The notes: generated by a model not told the origin, from the letters alone. A stretch of 26,779 bases of DNA from Alphaproteobacteria bacterium (GCA_947499175.1 CANMNU010000004.1:1-26779), one strand, 5' to 3'; counted from the stretch's first letter, positions 1 to 9,077 are shown. Made by a program: numbers and translations.

Positions 1-142
1 TTTACCTACCTCCTTACTCTCCAGATCTCAATCCAATTGAGAAAAAATGGGCTCAGGCTAAAGCCATTAGGAGGCGCCTGGGTGGAACTATTGAAGGGTT
101 ATTTAACGAACATCTCCTGTAATCAAATTATTTGTTAATAAC
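1..142 (+). mobile_element. Right (3') end of an IS630-family insertion sequence
   Basis: This holds the transposase C-terminus followed by the right terminal inverted repeat TTATTTGTTAATAAC (128-142). Its reverse complement matches the left repeat at 26601-26615 in 13 of 15 positions. A TA dinucleotide follows at 143-144, as expected for the TA target duplication of IS630/Tc1 elements. The next bases (TATAG) are ambiguous, so the exact tip may be 2 bases further out. The rest of this copy lies outside the window. Confidence 0.85.
3..122 (+). CDS. IS630-family transposase, C-terminal fragment (partial at window edge)
   Basis: The open frame enters from the left edge and ends with TAA at 120-122. 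It encodes the end of a DDE transposase: the residues PPYSPDLNPIEKKWAQAK contain the conserved PDLNPIE block, whose glutamate is the last residue of the DDE triad. The short C-terminal tail is normal for IS630 proteins. Only about 39 residues are visible. The matching N-terminus, in the same orientation, is at the far right of the window (26661 onward). Confidence 0.88.
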   Translation, partial: YLPPYSPDLNPIEKKWAQAKAIRRRLGGTIEGLFNEHLL

Positions 143-2766
143 TATAGTACTCCGCTAGATTCTGCCTTAATCCCTTGATTATGTTGGGACTGAAGATCCT
201 CTGCTTTTTCTCTAACTTGGGTTCCTTGGCTGATGTTTTGGCTTAAATCAGCACCTTGTGCCCTAACATTATTTAATGAATCCTTAGTCACCGCATGCAC
301 TTGATGGCCTTGCTCCTGGTTATAGTTACTTCTTAATGAATCACCAGATGCTACTGTATTCGTTGGTGCCAATCCCTGTTCTGCCATATACCTTTGGGCG
401 TAAGCCATCGTCAGCCCTGGATTTGCCGCCATAATGTGCGCCGCCCCATGCGCTCCAATCGTGCCACCATTGGTATTATCTGCCGTCTGATTTGACAACC
501 ACTCCCCAAACTGTTGATTATGATTAGCATTAATCGTTGTACTATTCGCTTTGGTAAAGTTTGCTTGATTGTTGTAATCTTCGGCTTGCCTAAAGCTTTT
601 TGCTGCCTCATTACGTTGGCTCATGCCCTGTTCATAAGATCCCGAAACATCCTCAGCCAAACGCCTTGCTGATTCATCATTAAGGCTGTGAGAGAGTTGC
701 TTTGAAGCTTGAGCTGTCTTTTTCATTGCATCTTGAAAGTTATGATCCTCAGCAAATCTTTGGGCTTTATTGTGAAGCTCTTGTTCGGAAGCGCTGAGTT
801 TTCCATCCATACCCACTGAACCACTCAGTAACCCAGTTCCTCCTTTATTGCCAAGCCCTGCATTTGTTAGTAATTGCACAGCCTTACCTTCATCAACTCC
901 CGTTTGATGCACGAAATCATTCACCAAATTTTTACCATGGTGAATTGCCTGGCTTTGTTCCGTACTAATCCCATGACTTGCGCTATCACCTGAACTTTCG
1001 AGTTTAGCTAAGCTGTCACTAAGACTTACAGCTGATCTCGCTGCACTACTTAAACTTTGGCTGGAACTTTCACTTTGGCTTAAGGCGTTTTGCTGACTCT
1101 GACTTGCCATTTGGCTTAGCTGTGCACTTTGTGATTCTGCAACATTGAGACTGACTGGCAAGTTTGAACTGCCGACATTCATCACCTGTGAGCCATCACC
1201 CATCGTCGTAATTTCTGAACGACCATCTTGTATATGGGCTGATGACCCCTTATAACTTGCCGCCATTGAATGACTCAGCATACTGCTATTGGAAATCTGA
1301 CTGTTGCCCTCGCTGAAATTTCCATAACTTAAGTTTCCAGAAGTTACCTCGTTCGCAGCCATTCCTGCCGCACTTTGAGCCACATTACCTAGGTGAGAGG
1401 CCATATGCACAAACGAACCCACACCTTTTACCAGCGCAATGCTTAAAAATGGAATACTCATCGCTAAATATCCCGCCATTGCCGAAATATCCGCATTGAC
1501 ATTGGCAAGCCCCACACTTGAGGCAATCGTTACCCCTTGGGAATTTGATATAGAAAGCGCTGCCATTGTTTTTGAGGTGGCGGCAATCGTCATAATGTAA
1601 TTTAAAATCGCATACAATGGCGCCCAAAGTTGCAGCCACAAGATACCCTGCGCCCAGGTTAATAAAAATCGATAACCAAATGGTAACATCGCCAGCGGAA
1701 TCACAAATAAGAAAAAAGCGTAGATGATCGCCTCTAATACTGCTTTCATCACCGGCAAGGTTTCACCCGCCATCGCCCCCAATGTTTCATAAGTAGAGCG
1801 TTGTTGGAGATAAGCCCTTCGTGCGGCAAAATTCGGAGCATTACCTAAGGCGGTTGAATTACTTTCAACCCCATCAACAATGCTGTAAATCATCATCTGT
1901 TGTTGAATAATTTCTGAAGCCTCCTTAGATATATCGCCAAGCTGCTTATAAGCCATTGGCAAGTATTTTATAAGTTCAGCTCTTGGATTAATTACCCCGT
2001 TTTTATCAAAAATCTTTTTACCAAACAAATTGGCCGTGTTGTTAATTTCATTGGTCCATAACTCATTAATTTTGCCAACCCCCTCAGAACAAGAAATAAC
2101 ATTAGGTCGATTCCTTGGTTGATCTGGAACTTTCAAATCACGCCAGACAAACGAACGGGCTTGGGATGGATTAGCTGAGACCAAGCCCCAGATATCATCC
2201 GTATTTCTAAGTTCATCAATATTATATTTACGCCCCAACATCGCATCATACAGCACACATTGCCCAACAAAGCTTTTCATATTCTCAGCTAAATCCGCAT
2301 TGGTAATATGAAAGGTTTTAGCTTTTTGAATAATATCGCTGGCAAACAAAAACCCTGATTGTTGATAGCGCAAATTCTCAGGTAACGTAAAAATTGATTC
2401 AATCTTGCCGGTGATGTGATAACCAATCGTGCTAACATGCCCCGCTAACGCTGCTAACCCATAAGGCACATTATCCACATTTTGCTTGTAATGGTGCACC
2501 GGATCAATAATCACAACTGTTGCTGTGGGTACAAAAAACACACCCATGATTATCGTCATTGGTATCAACCAATGGGTCAACACTTTAATATGATCGCCAT
2601 ACAAAGCATAGATGACAGCCCAAAATGCCCCAAGAATCATACCCAAACGCTTTAAGGGCTCAAACAAACTGCCACCCTCACCACCACCATTAAGACTCAT
2701 GGCAATTGCATTAAAGACCCCTTTAAGGATTTCACCGCCACCAAAGGTATAAACCGTATATTGCAT
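142..2766 (-). CDS. traG: TraG, F-type mating-pair stabilisation / pilus assembly protein (C-terminus cut by IS630)
   Basis: TraG of F-type systems is an inner-membrane protein whose N-terminal part is needed for pilus assembly and whose periplasmic C-terminal part acts in mating-pair stabilisation and entry exclusion. The 874-residue product has the expected hydrophobic N-terminal half, with membrane segments near residues 35-90 and 345-460. A long Ser/Gln/Asn-rich, low-complexity C-terminal half follows. The ATG is preceded by AAAGG. The gene is the last of the tra operon, 39 bases after traH. The stop TAG (142-144) is built from the TA target duplication plus the first base of the IS630 terminal repeat, so the natural C-terminus is probably missing. 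F TraG is about 938 residues, which fits a modest truncation. Family call is confident; function is uncertain. Confidence 0.88.
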   Translation of the reverse strand: MQYTVYTFGGGEILKGVFNAIAMSLNGGGEGGSLFEPLKRLGMILGAFWAVIYALYGDHIKVLTHWLIPMTIIMGVFFVPTATVVIIDPVHHYKQNVDNVPYGLAALAGHVSTIGYHITGKIESIFTLPENLRYQQSGFLFASDIIQKAKTFHITNADLAENMKSFVGQCVLYDAMLGRKYNIDELRNTDDIWGLVSANPSQARSFVWRDLKVPDQPRNRPNVISCSEGVGKINELWTNEINNTANLFGKKIFDKNGVINPRAELIKYLPMAYKQLGDISKEASEIIQQQMMIYSIVDGVESNSTALGNAPNFAARRAYLQQRSTYETLGAMAGETLPVMKAVLEAIIYAFFLFVIPLAMLPFGYRFLLTWAQGILWLQLWAPLYAILNYIMTIAATSKTMAALSISNSQGVTIASSVGLANVNADISAMAGYLAMSIPFLSIALVKGVGSFVHMASHLGNVAQSAAGMAANEVTSGNLSYGNFSEGNSQISNSSMLSHSMAASYKGSSAHIQDGRSEITTMGDGSQVMNVGSSNLPVSLNVAESQSAQLSQMASQSQQNALSQSESSSQSLSSAARSAVSLSDSLAKLESSGDSASHGISTEQSQAIHHGKNLVNDFVHQTGVDEGKAVQLLTNAGLGNKGGTGLLSGSVGMDGKLSASEQELHNKAQRFAEDHNFQDAMKKTAQASKQLSHSLNDESARRLAEDVSGSYEQGMSQRNEAAKSFRQAEDYNNQANFTKANSTTINANHNQQFGEWLSNQTADNTNGGTIGAHGAAHIMAANPGLTMAYAQRYMAEQGLAPTNTVASGDSLRSNYNQEQGHQVHAVTKDSLNNVRAQGADLSQNISQGTQVREKAEDLQSQHNQGIKAESSGVL

Positions 2767-2805
2767 AAGTGATTACCTTTCTACTTTTTCATCAAACATT
2801 GTTGC

Positions 2806-4209
2806 TTAAACCCAATTGTAATCATTGGCAACACTACCCATCATCACGTGTAATTGCTTTTCAATGATTTGGGTCGATTGGATCATTGATAGCGTGCTGT
2901 CCATCTGTTGATAGGCCGATTTTCTGCGCTCCAGAATCCGTTCCCGTGCATGGCGCAGTTGGTTTAAAAACCGATCCACATACACATCATCAACCTGCAA
3001 TGATTTAAGCTGGGTCACACTGTCGTGGACGATATCCATAACTTCCATCACGTATTTGTACAAAATATCAATCGCAATTAATTCCGCGTAATGGTGAATA
3101 TCCAAAGGCGCTGAACCTTTACGAAAAGCCGTAATCACATTGAGCATTTTATAAATTGGCAAACGGGTTGAATTTAAGAAGTCTTTCTCTTGATCAGTTG
3201 GCGCCCCATCACTGTAGATTTTTTCAATTAGGCTTTCTAGAATCAGGTTGGTTCTTTTAAGTAGCCCACTATTGGATGATAGATCTACTTCCTTTAACCG
3301 CGGATTAAGGCATTTACTTGTTTCATCACAAGCATAAATTGAAGTTGGCCCGCCATTGAGCAAACCATTTAAGACATCATCCCGGTCCGCATGGCCTGGT
3401 AAAATATCAATCTTATAGGAATCCCCACTTTTGGATGAAATAATTGAACCGACTAAGGTTAAGAACAGTTGCGCCAATTGCTTATCACCACTTAAAAAAG
3501 CATTGGCTTGTATGGCTTTCCAGGCCAAGTTAAACTCACCCACCAGCATATCTTTGTATTTGGGATCATCATTAGCCCGGTCTAACATACCGCCACGTTC
3601 ACCTTTAGCCCCACAGCCTTGACGAGCGGCAGCCCAATCTGAAAATTCCCCAAGATTGCTACCCATCGCTTGGCAAAGGTGTTTACTCGATTGGTCAGAT
3701 TTTGGCCAAACCCCTCCAAGCATTGTTGCTGCTGCCTCACAACTATTGATATTGGTCTGGTTAATTTGGTCTGCCCTAGCACTGAGCTCATTAAGAATGT
3801 TGTAAATCTGCGGAGAAACCGTTTGTACCGCCAACATAAATGCATAGGATGCCGCATTTGAACCAATACTGCGCAGCATTGCAACCATAGCTTTAGCACT
3901 AATGTGTGAAAATCCCCCCGTCCACAAATCAATACCACCACAACCAGCCCTAAATCCTGGCATTTGCACGGTGGCAAGTTGTGCACTACGCGAGCCAGTT
4001 CGAGCCACCACGCCACCACCGCTATAGTAGCCCCCAGCTTGATCTTTATAGGCCCCAGGGGAAGTGACATTACTTGCCACGCCAGCAGAATTAAAAAATT
4101 TCTGCAAATCACCGGCAATACCCTGAGCATGCAGTGATGATAGCGCCACAACAAACATGTTAAACATTATTAACTTGTAAAACATGTACTTTATGCTATA
4201 CTGACTCAT
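2806..4209 (-). CDS. traH: TraH, F-type conjugative pilus assembly protein
   Basis: TraH is a periplasmic protein of the F-type system needed for pilus assembly and extension, acting with TraF, TraU, TraW and TrbC. From the chosen ATG (4209) the product is about 467 residues, close to F TraH (458). It starts with a signal peptide ending near LHAQG. It then has the family signature CGGIDLWTGGFSHI, and a C-terminal region likely to be helical. The ATG at 4209 is preferred because AAGGAA lies 7-8 bases upstream. The frame stays open to 4299, but that extension runs antisense through the antitoxin gene and has no family character. The previous tra gene stops 538 bases upstream, and a toxin-antitoxin pair on the other strand fills the gap. 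The first codons also overlap the candidate antitoxin promoter. Confidence 0.92.
   Translation of the reverse strand: MSQYSIKYMFYKLIMFNMFVVALSSLHAQGIAGDLQKFFNSAGVASNVTSPGAYKDQAGGYYSGGGVVARTGSRSAQLATVQMPGFRAGCGGIDLWTGGFSHISAKAMVAMLRSIGSNAASYAFMLAVQTVSPQIYNILNELSARADQINQTNINSCEAAATMLGGVWPKSDQSSKHLCQAMGSNLGEFSDWAAARQGCGAKGERGGMLDRANDDPKYKDMLVGEFNLAWKAIQANAFLSGDKQLAQLFLTLVGSIISSKSGDSYKIDILPGHADRDDVLNGLLNGGPTSIYACDETSKCLNPRLKEVDLSSNSGLLKRTNLILESLIEKIYSDGAPTDQEKDFLNSTRLPIYKMLNVITAFRKGSAPLDIHHYAELIAIDILYKYVMEVMDIVHDSVTQLKSLQVDDVYVDRFLNQLRHARERILERRKSAYQQMDSTLSMIQSTQIIEKQLHVMMGSVANDYNWV
4175..4202 (+). promoter_or_regulatory. Candidate promoter of toxin-antitoxin pair 1, inside traH
   Basis: TTGTAA (4175-4180), a 16-base spacer and TATACT (4197-4202) form a reasonable sigma70 promoter reading toward the antitoxin ATG at 4235. 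ACATGT palindromes at 4155-4160 and 4183-4188 flank the -35 box and could be operator half-sites for the antitoxin. The whole element lies within the first codons of traH on the opposite strand. Confidence 0.45.
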
Positions 4210-4234
4210 ATAAAATTCCTTATCGGAGATAAAA

Positions 4235-4459
4235 ATGCTTGGAGTTCGTTTACCGCAAGATTTGGACCGCCGTTTATCTGCTTTGTCCTTGCAAACCAAA
4301 CGCCCAAAAAGCTTTTACGTAAAAGAAGCGATTGCCGAATATTTAGATGAACACGAAAGTATTTATCAAGCCGTTGCCCAATACGAAGCCGAACAAAAAG
4401 CTGGCACCTTAAAAACCTATACCCTTGAAGAAATGAAACAAAGGCATGACCTTGACTAA
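4235..4459 (+). CDS. RelB-like antitoxin with ribbon-helix-helix N-terminus (TA pair 1)
   Basis: This 74-residue protein would neutralise the toxin encoded next to it and repress their shared promoter. The N-terminus (MLGVRLPQDLDRRL, then a helical stretch with RPKSFYVKEAIAEYLDEHE) fits a ribbon-helix-helix DNA-binding fold of the RelB/DUF6290 type. The acidic and basic C-terminal tail is the usual toxin-binding part. GGAG at 4225-4228 supports the ATG. The gene overlaps the toxin gene by 14 bases, so translation is probably coupled. It runs opposite to every tra gene around it and starts only 25 bases from the divergent traH start. The family call is good; direct homology to E. coli RelB is loose. 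Confidence 0.85.
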   Translation: MLGVRLPQDLDRRLSALSLQTKRPKSFYVKEAIAEYLDEHESIYQAVAQYEAEQKAGTLKTYTLEEMKQRHDLD

Positions 4460-4724
4460 AACTTGGTCTCTGGTTTTTGATGCACGCTTTGACAAAAAAT
4501 TTGATCGCTTGCCCCGAAGTGATCAAAAACGCATTATCAGCTTTTTTGAAAATCGGGTCCTCAAACATAACGATCCTAAAGAATATGCCAAGCCCCTTAA
4601 GGGCGATCTTTCTGGATACTGGTCTTTTCGGATTGGCAACTATCGTGTTATTGCCGACATCATCGATGAACAACTGAAAATTATTACTTTTGATGTTGGC
4701 CATCGCCGCGAAGTTTATGATTAA
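4446..4724 (+). CDS. RelE/ParE-superfamily toxin (TA pair 1)
   Basis: This 92-residue protein belongs to the RelE fold. Members are usually ribosome-dependent mRNA interferases, or gyrase poisons in the ParE branch. The helical N-terminus contains LPRSDQKRIISFFENRV. The beta core carries FRIGNYRVI and ends in VGHRREVYD. These give the conserved Arg, Arg and C-terminal Tyr at positions comparable to the RelE active site, so an RNase toxin is more likely than ParE. The stop is 23 bases from the convergent stop of traF. The toxin encoded at 9959-10240 is a clear paralogue (shared QKRIIS, RIG-YRVI and GHR-E-Y blocks), but the two antitoxins have diverged strongly. Confidence 0.87.
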   Translation: MTLTKTWSLVFDARFDKKFDRLPRSDQKRIISFFENRVLKHNDPKEYAKPLKGDLSGYWSFRIGNYRVIADIIDEQLKIITFDVGHRREVYD

Positions 4725-4747
4725 TTTCTTAAACTTACTTTTTTGCA

Positions 4748-5539
4748 TTAGCGTTGCCCCACTAAACTCATAATTCGCACCTCCATTTGATCAATACCCG
4801 TCATGCCCAAAGCAATTGGAATCACATGCCCGGTATTGGGGTTAACCGCATACAACGCTGGCATCACCTGCACATCCCATTGCTTAAATAAGCCGTTATC
4901 TGGTTGGGCATTGGGAAAGGTTTCAAGTTTACCGCCATCGATAGAAATCGCTAACACTTGCCAGCCATATTGCTCACTAAAGTGTTTCACAATTGGGGCA
5001 AACTGATGACAATACTCACAAGCGCCACTAAAGAAAAAGAATAGGCCGTACTCCTTAGCCAGGCCTTGGATCGTCTCTTTGACCTGTTGTTTTTGTAAAT
5101 CAAGTTGAATATGGCGTGCCTTCTGGTTCACCGGATTGCTAATCGTATGATCCAGTTCCGTATTTAAAAATACGTTTTGCATCCAGCCCTTACTGAAGTT
5201 TTCTGAACGATCCATCATGTCTTTCTGCATTTCCTGATAAGCTTTGATTTTTTGCGGGGTTGGGTGCATAAAGGCATCTGCCATGCGGTTTTCAAGTTCC
5301 TCGCGGTACAAGGCGACAATTTCCTTAGGCGCTTTGCGCTTTTCAGGTTTTTGGCTTAACTGTTGGGTTTGATTATTTTCTTCCAAGTTTTGCTCTTCCT
5401 CTAAAAGCTGCTGCTCATACCAATGCCAGCCATGGAAATGGTCACTAAAGAACGTTGGGGCTGCGGCCACTAAAGTGGTCATTGAGGTGGTCACAAAATT
5501 TGCCAAAAACACAACACAGATTAAAAATTTTCTGATCAT
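4748..5539 (-). CDS. traF: TraF, F-type pilus assembly protein with thioredoxin fold and CxxC
   Basis: TraF is a periplasmic thioredoxin-like protein required for F pilus assembly. The 263-residue product has an N-terminal signal segment (residues 5-27) and the family signature GWHWY (37-41). A charged Gln/Glu-rich stretch follows, then a thioredoxin domain from about residue 140. That domain carries CEYC (Cys174, Cys177) followed later by a cis-proline-type loop (VMPALYAV). F TraF lacks a CxxC pair and leaves redox work to TrbB. Here the pair is present and no separate trbB is seen, so one protein may serve both roles. The start overlaps the traN stop as ATGA. The downstream gap to traH holds the first toxin-antitoxin pair. 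Confidence 0.88.
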   Translation of the reverse strand: MIRKFLICVVFLANFVTTSMTTLVAAAPTFFSDHFHGWHWYEQQLLEEEQNLEENNQTQQLSQKPEKRKAPKEIVALYREELENRMADAFMHPTPQKIKAYQEMQKDMMDRSENFSKGWMQNVFLNTELDHTISNPVNQKARHIQLDLQKQQVKETIQGLAKEYGLFFFFSGACEYCHQFAPIVKHFSEQYGWQVLAISIDGGKLETFPNAQPDNGLFKQWDVQVMPALYAVNPNTGHVIPIALGMTGIDQMEVRIMSLVGQR

Positions 5540-7308
5540 AACGATTTGCTTTCTTGGGTTACATCACTTTTCGAAACGGATTTTATTTTGTCTTGGATCT
5601 TGTCTTGGGATAGTTTTGGGGTTTTGCCGACCAAATGCTGCATGTTTTCACGAATCCGGTCTAGTTCCAGACCTTTGGCAATGTGATCCTGGCTCTTGGG
5701 TTTAAAATTCTTTTGAACATCTTCATAGAGTTCTGACAAATTCATCTTTGACATATCAAGCCGACTTAATTCATCAGCACTTAAGCCCCGACAATTAGGA
5801 CTTTCCACATCCCCCCAGCCAATTCCCAACTGCGCCCTGCCCTGCTCTTGCAGCAGTCTGGAAAGCTTGGTGCCAAAACAACAAAAGGTGGTTTTCTTCT
5901 CAATGCAGCCAATAATTGGTAGTTTCTGTGCACAGTAAGTGCCAACTTCTACACAACGCTTTTTAGTGCGCCAATCTCCCAGTTCTTTTTCTTGGACGTC
6001 ACAACCAGGGGCCAGATTCCAACTAACCGCCCAACGATTACCGCTGCCGCAACAATCCCGCGCCCCCTTCCAAGCCTTACGACATCTACGGTTTTGCCCT
6101 TTAAAGATTTTGACATTTTCCCCCTCAGCACGAATGTCTTTTTGAGCTTCATTTAAGACCAGGAGTTGGCTTAAAGCTTCATTCATTTCCCCATTGGCTT
6201 CATAATCGTTATTGACGCAGTCCCCAGTAAAACAAAATATGGATTTATCGCCTTTGGATTTGTAGCGGATTTGTTTTTTCTTTGATTTGGAGCAGAGGTA
6301 AGTTTGGCGCCATGATACACAAACATCACCGATCTTTTCTGAACATTTAGAAGATATCTGGACACAGCCCTTAGCGCTCAACGCCTGGCAATTACCATCA
6401 ACTTTTTTAAAACAAGCATAGGTGTAGTGTTTAGCCCATGAATCCCTTATGAAGGGTTCGTTGTCTACAGTTGGAGCACCCGGTGCTGGATTGACAACTG
6501 GTCCTGTAATTACCTTGGTTTCAGGTACACCTTCATCAACTTCAACATAGCGACAAAAGCCAGTATCACTATGAGCTTCAAGTACCTCGCAGCCACCAAC
6601 CCATTCTTCTGAAATAACTTCAACTTTGCGATGTTGAGATACGGATATGTGTAAATAATCAGGACCACGCCCAAAGTTATGAAGATGATATCTGCAGAAA
6701 GTGCTGCCGCCATGACCGAAGAAAGTTGGATTAACGTTAGCACTACCATAATTAACAAAATGACTAATATCGGCAGAATTCCCACACATACTACACCTGC
6801 TTGTCTTAATTTCAGGAATCACCCTAATTTTGATTTCCAAATGCTTGCTACACTTTTGCAAATATTCATCGCCACCTTCTTCACAAAACTTCACTTCATC
6901 CCCATCACCATTACCCCCTGAAGTCTCAATCACGATTTCTTCCATGGTTTTCTCAGGATTAGCCACAGCTTGGTTAGCATTCACAAACATTGGATCCGTA
7001 TTGGGGTCAATCTTAAATAATTGACGTTTACTCGAGTGCTCACTTATATAAGTTGCAGCCTGATTATTATGACCAGCTGCAATTGTTGCATTACCAATTG
7101 AGCCATTATCTAAAGATGCTTCCGGTGGAGTTGCGGTTTTAAAACCAGGAATATCAGAGGTTGAAGTTGATTGCGCCCTACCTTGGACTACGCCTAGTTG
7201 GCCATTAGCAAAGCTTGCCCCCAAGGCATGGGCGTCTGTCATGTTCGCAGACAAACTTTGTAAACTTAAACAACTGCAATATGCTATAACTAAAATACAA
7301 ACCTGCAT
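5536..7308 (-). CDS. traN: TraN, F-type mating-pair stabilisation protein
   Basis: TraN is a large, cysteine-rich outer-membrane protein that contacts the recipient surface and stabilises mating pairs. The product is 590 residues, close to F TraN (602). It begins with a hydrophobic signal segment. A variable, glycine- and asparagine-containing region follows (about 30-150), then a cysteine-dense region (about 150-480) with many C-x-C and CC pairs, including CRKAWKGARDCCGSG and FCCFG, which are typical of the family. The C-terminal 90 residues are charged and probably helical. The ATG is 3 bases after the trbC stop, and the stop overlaps the traF start by 4 bases. The variable N-terminal half would be the part facing the recipient. 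Confidence 0.92.
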   Translation of the reverse strand: MQVCILVIAYCSCLSLQSLSANMTDAHALGASFANGQLGVVQGRAQSTSTSDIPGFKTATPPEASLDNGSIGNATIAAGHNNQAATYISEHSSKRQLFKIDPNTDPMFVNANQAVANPEKTMEEIVIETSGGNGDGDEVKFCEEGGDEYLQKCSKHLEIKIRVIPEIKTSRCSMCGNSADISHFVNYGSANVNPTFFGHGGSTFCRYHLHNFGRGPDYLHISVSQHRKVEVISEEWVGGCEVLEAHSDTGFCRYVEVDEGVPETKVITGPVVNPAPGAPTVDNEPFIRDSWAKHYTYACFKKVDGNCQALSAKGCVQISSKCSEKIGDVCVSWRQTYLCSKSKKKQIRYKSKGDKSIFCFTGDCVNNDYEANGEMNEALSQLLVLNEAQKDIRAEGENVKIFKGQNRRCRKAWKGARDCCGSGNRWAVSWNLAPGCDVQEKELGDWRTKKRCVEVGTYCAQKLPIIGCIEKKTTFCCFGTKLSRLLQEQGRAQLGIGWGDVESPNCRGLSADELSRLDMSKMNLSELYEDVQKNFKPKSQDHIAKGLELDRIRENMQHLVGKTPKLSQDKIQDKIKSVSKSDVTQESKSL

Positions 7309-7311
7309 TTT

Positions 7312-8049
7312 TTAAATGTTTTCCTTCAGCTTCTTGGCAGCATAATCTAGGGATACATTGCCGCTTAACCGGCTAATTTCTTGGGTATTTTTGATTAACA
7401 CGAACACTGGTACATGTGTAATGTTGTAAGTTTTGAATAACTCCGGATTTACCTCAAACCCTTGCATATCTTGATTGACCATCTCTTGATTAATCATATT
7501 TTTTAGATCTTGGTTTTTATCCACCCCAATAATTTCTAAAAAAGCCTGTTGCGTCGTTTTAAACGAATCATCTTTTAAACCGCGCATTACCATCACCGCA
7601 TTATGTTTGCCAGCCTCTTCGGCTAACGCTCTTAAACTCGCTTTGGGCATAGAAAACGACACAAACACTAAAAGCTTAGGCTCTGGGTTTTTAGGAGCTG
7701 ACATTTTGTCATCATGAGGATTGCTGCTACTTACAAGGGATGTATCTACTTTATTGTCATCAATCACCCCATCAACCACCGCATCTAGTTTTTGCTTTTT
7801 AGGACAGGGTGGGGCAATCAGTAAAGGTTCACCTTCACTTGCCCCACGGCAAACCCCAATCCCCGCTGTTTCATAGGTATTAGCCGTATCCGGCATCTTA
7901 TCGAGCTTAGTTTTGCTCCAGTTAACCGCTTCGTCGTAAACTTTTTGCATATCTGGTTTAACAGACTTATCAACTTTTACACTTGTCGTTGCAGGTGTAA
8001 TAAAACCGATCAAACCAAGTAAAACCAACGTTTTTAAAGCATACAGCAT
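7312..8049 (-). CDS. trbC: TrbC, F-type pilus assembly protein
   Basis: TrbC is a periplasmic protein of the F-type apparatus, related to the thioredoxin fold and linked to TraW in assembly. The product (about 245 residues) has a signal peptide and a linker with few features. The C-terminal domain (about 125-245) contains LLVFVSFSMPKASLRAL and ITHVPVFVLI, both typical of TrbC. The thioredoxin-type CxxC is replaced by SFSMP, as is usual in TrbC. The ATG at 8049 is preferred over a TTG at 8064 because GGAG lies 9 bases upstream. The start overlaps the 3' end of traU by 16 bases, pointing to translational coupling. Confidence 0.9.
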   Translation of the reverse strand: MLYALKTLVLLGLIGFITPATTSVKVDKSVKPDMQKVYDEAVNWSKTKLDKMPDTANTYETAGIGVCRGASEGEPLLIAPPCPKKQKLDAVVDGVIDDNKVDTSLVSSSNPHDDKMSAPKNPEPKLLVFVSFSMPKASLRALAEEAGKHNAVMVMRGLKDDSFKTTQQAFLEIIGVDKNQDLKNMINQEMVNQDMQGFEVNPELFKTYNITHVPVFVLIKNTQEISRLSGNVSLDYAAKKLKENI

Positions 8050-9077
8050 GTGCGTTTTCTCCAAATTAAATAACCAAAATCTTCGCCACTATAAGGAAAC
8101 TCTTTACCCGATCCCCACAAAACTTCACTGCGACCCAAGGGGTAACACTGCTTTGAACCCGTTGAGGGAATCGGATAGATCATCTGGGTTTTGTATTGGG
8201 TTTTTTTAATAATCGGCATCGGATAGCGGTTACAATAAGCCTCAGGCCCCATTGTTCCCCACAACAAACCTTCCCGGTGCAATTTAGCAATAAACCGTTC
8301 AACTGCCAGTAAACTGCCCTGGACTCCGCCAACATGGGCACTGCTTGAACCCGTAAACGGATACATACTACCCTGGCAGCCGGCACACCAAAATAACAAA
8401 TCTACACCAAAACCTACGGAGGCCATCAGGCAATCCGCCGCACAGGCACTTTGTGCGATTGGATTAGCAAACAATGCCGCTTCCGGATTAATAATCATGG
8501 AAGTTTCATCGTCATTCCACATCGGATCTAGTTCGGTAAGGTAGGCAATATCAACATCACCTTTTTCCATACACAAAAAATCTACTAAGATTTCTAGCCA
8601 AAACAACACCGGATAAACGTACCAATGGACTTGGTAAAAACTGTTGCGCATCCGTTTGGTGTTTTGGGTTTGGTGGCCATTATCCACGCCACCTTGGCTT
8701 TTAATTCCCGTATCCATCATTTGTATGCCACCCATATTTACTAAACAATATGGTGTGCGCGTCACATCGACTAAACGCACCGGCTCCCAAAAGGAAATCG
8801 GAATCCCAACCCTTGGGAAAGGTTTAGGGCAAATACAAAAAGTCTGCTGCGTATTCGGTGTATCCTCACCACTTGGCGAAACTCGACGTCCAGAAATGGT
8901 GATTGGAAACAAACAACTCCAACAAATATCGGTAAATGGATTAACAAAGCGCCCCACACACTTAGCCTGAGCCTGGGGCAAAATTAAGCAAATGATTAGC
9001 AGAAGCTTTAATGACACCCAATATAGTTTTCCTATAGCTTGGTAGAATCCACTGGAAACTGGCGCTACTCGACCCAC
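8034..9077 (-). CDS. traU: TraU, F-type conjugative transfer protein
   Basis: TraU is a periplasmic, cysteine-rich protein needed for DNA transfer and efficient pilus assembly in F-type systems. The product is up to 347 residues (F TraU 330). It has a signal segment around residues 18-38 ending QAQAK, then the conserved block CVGRFVNPFTDICWSCLFP. Cysteine pairs continue to the C-terminus (CAADCLMA, FWCAGCQGSMYPF). The frame opens with GTG at 9077, overlapping the traW stop by 13 bases. A later GTG just before the hydrophobic segment, with AGGA upstream, is a plausible alternative and would bring the length closer to F TraU. The gene sits in the usual traW-traU-trbC order. Confidence 0.93.
   Translation of the reverse strand: MGRVAPVSSGFYQAIGKLYWVSLKLLLIICLILPQAQAKCVGRFVNPFTDICWSCLFPITISGRRVSPSGEDTPNTQQTFCICPKPFPRVGIPISFWEPVRLVDVTRTPYCLVNMGGIQMMDTGIKSQGGVDNGHQTQNTKRMRNSFYQVHWYVYPVLFWLEILVDFLCMEKGDVDIAYLTELDPMWNDDETSMIINPEAALFANPIAQSACAADCLMASVGFGVDLLFWCAGCQGSMYPFTGSSSAHVGGVQGSLLAVERFIAKLHREGLLWGTMGPEAYCNRYPMPIIKKTQYKTQMIYPIPSTGSKQCYPLGRSEVLWGSGKEFPYSGEDFGYLIWRKRTCCML

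Noticed and set aside
2472..2480. DnaA box TTATCCACA
   Set aside because: A perfect match, but it is isolated inside the traG coding region, far from rep and AT-rich DNA; most likely chance.
4210..4299. 30-codon upstream extension of traH
   Set aside because: Overlaps the antitoxin gene on the other strand, lacks a signal peptide at its start, and the ATG at 4209 has a good ribosome site.
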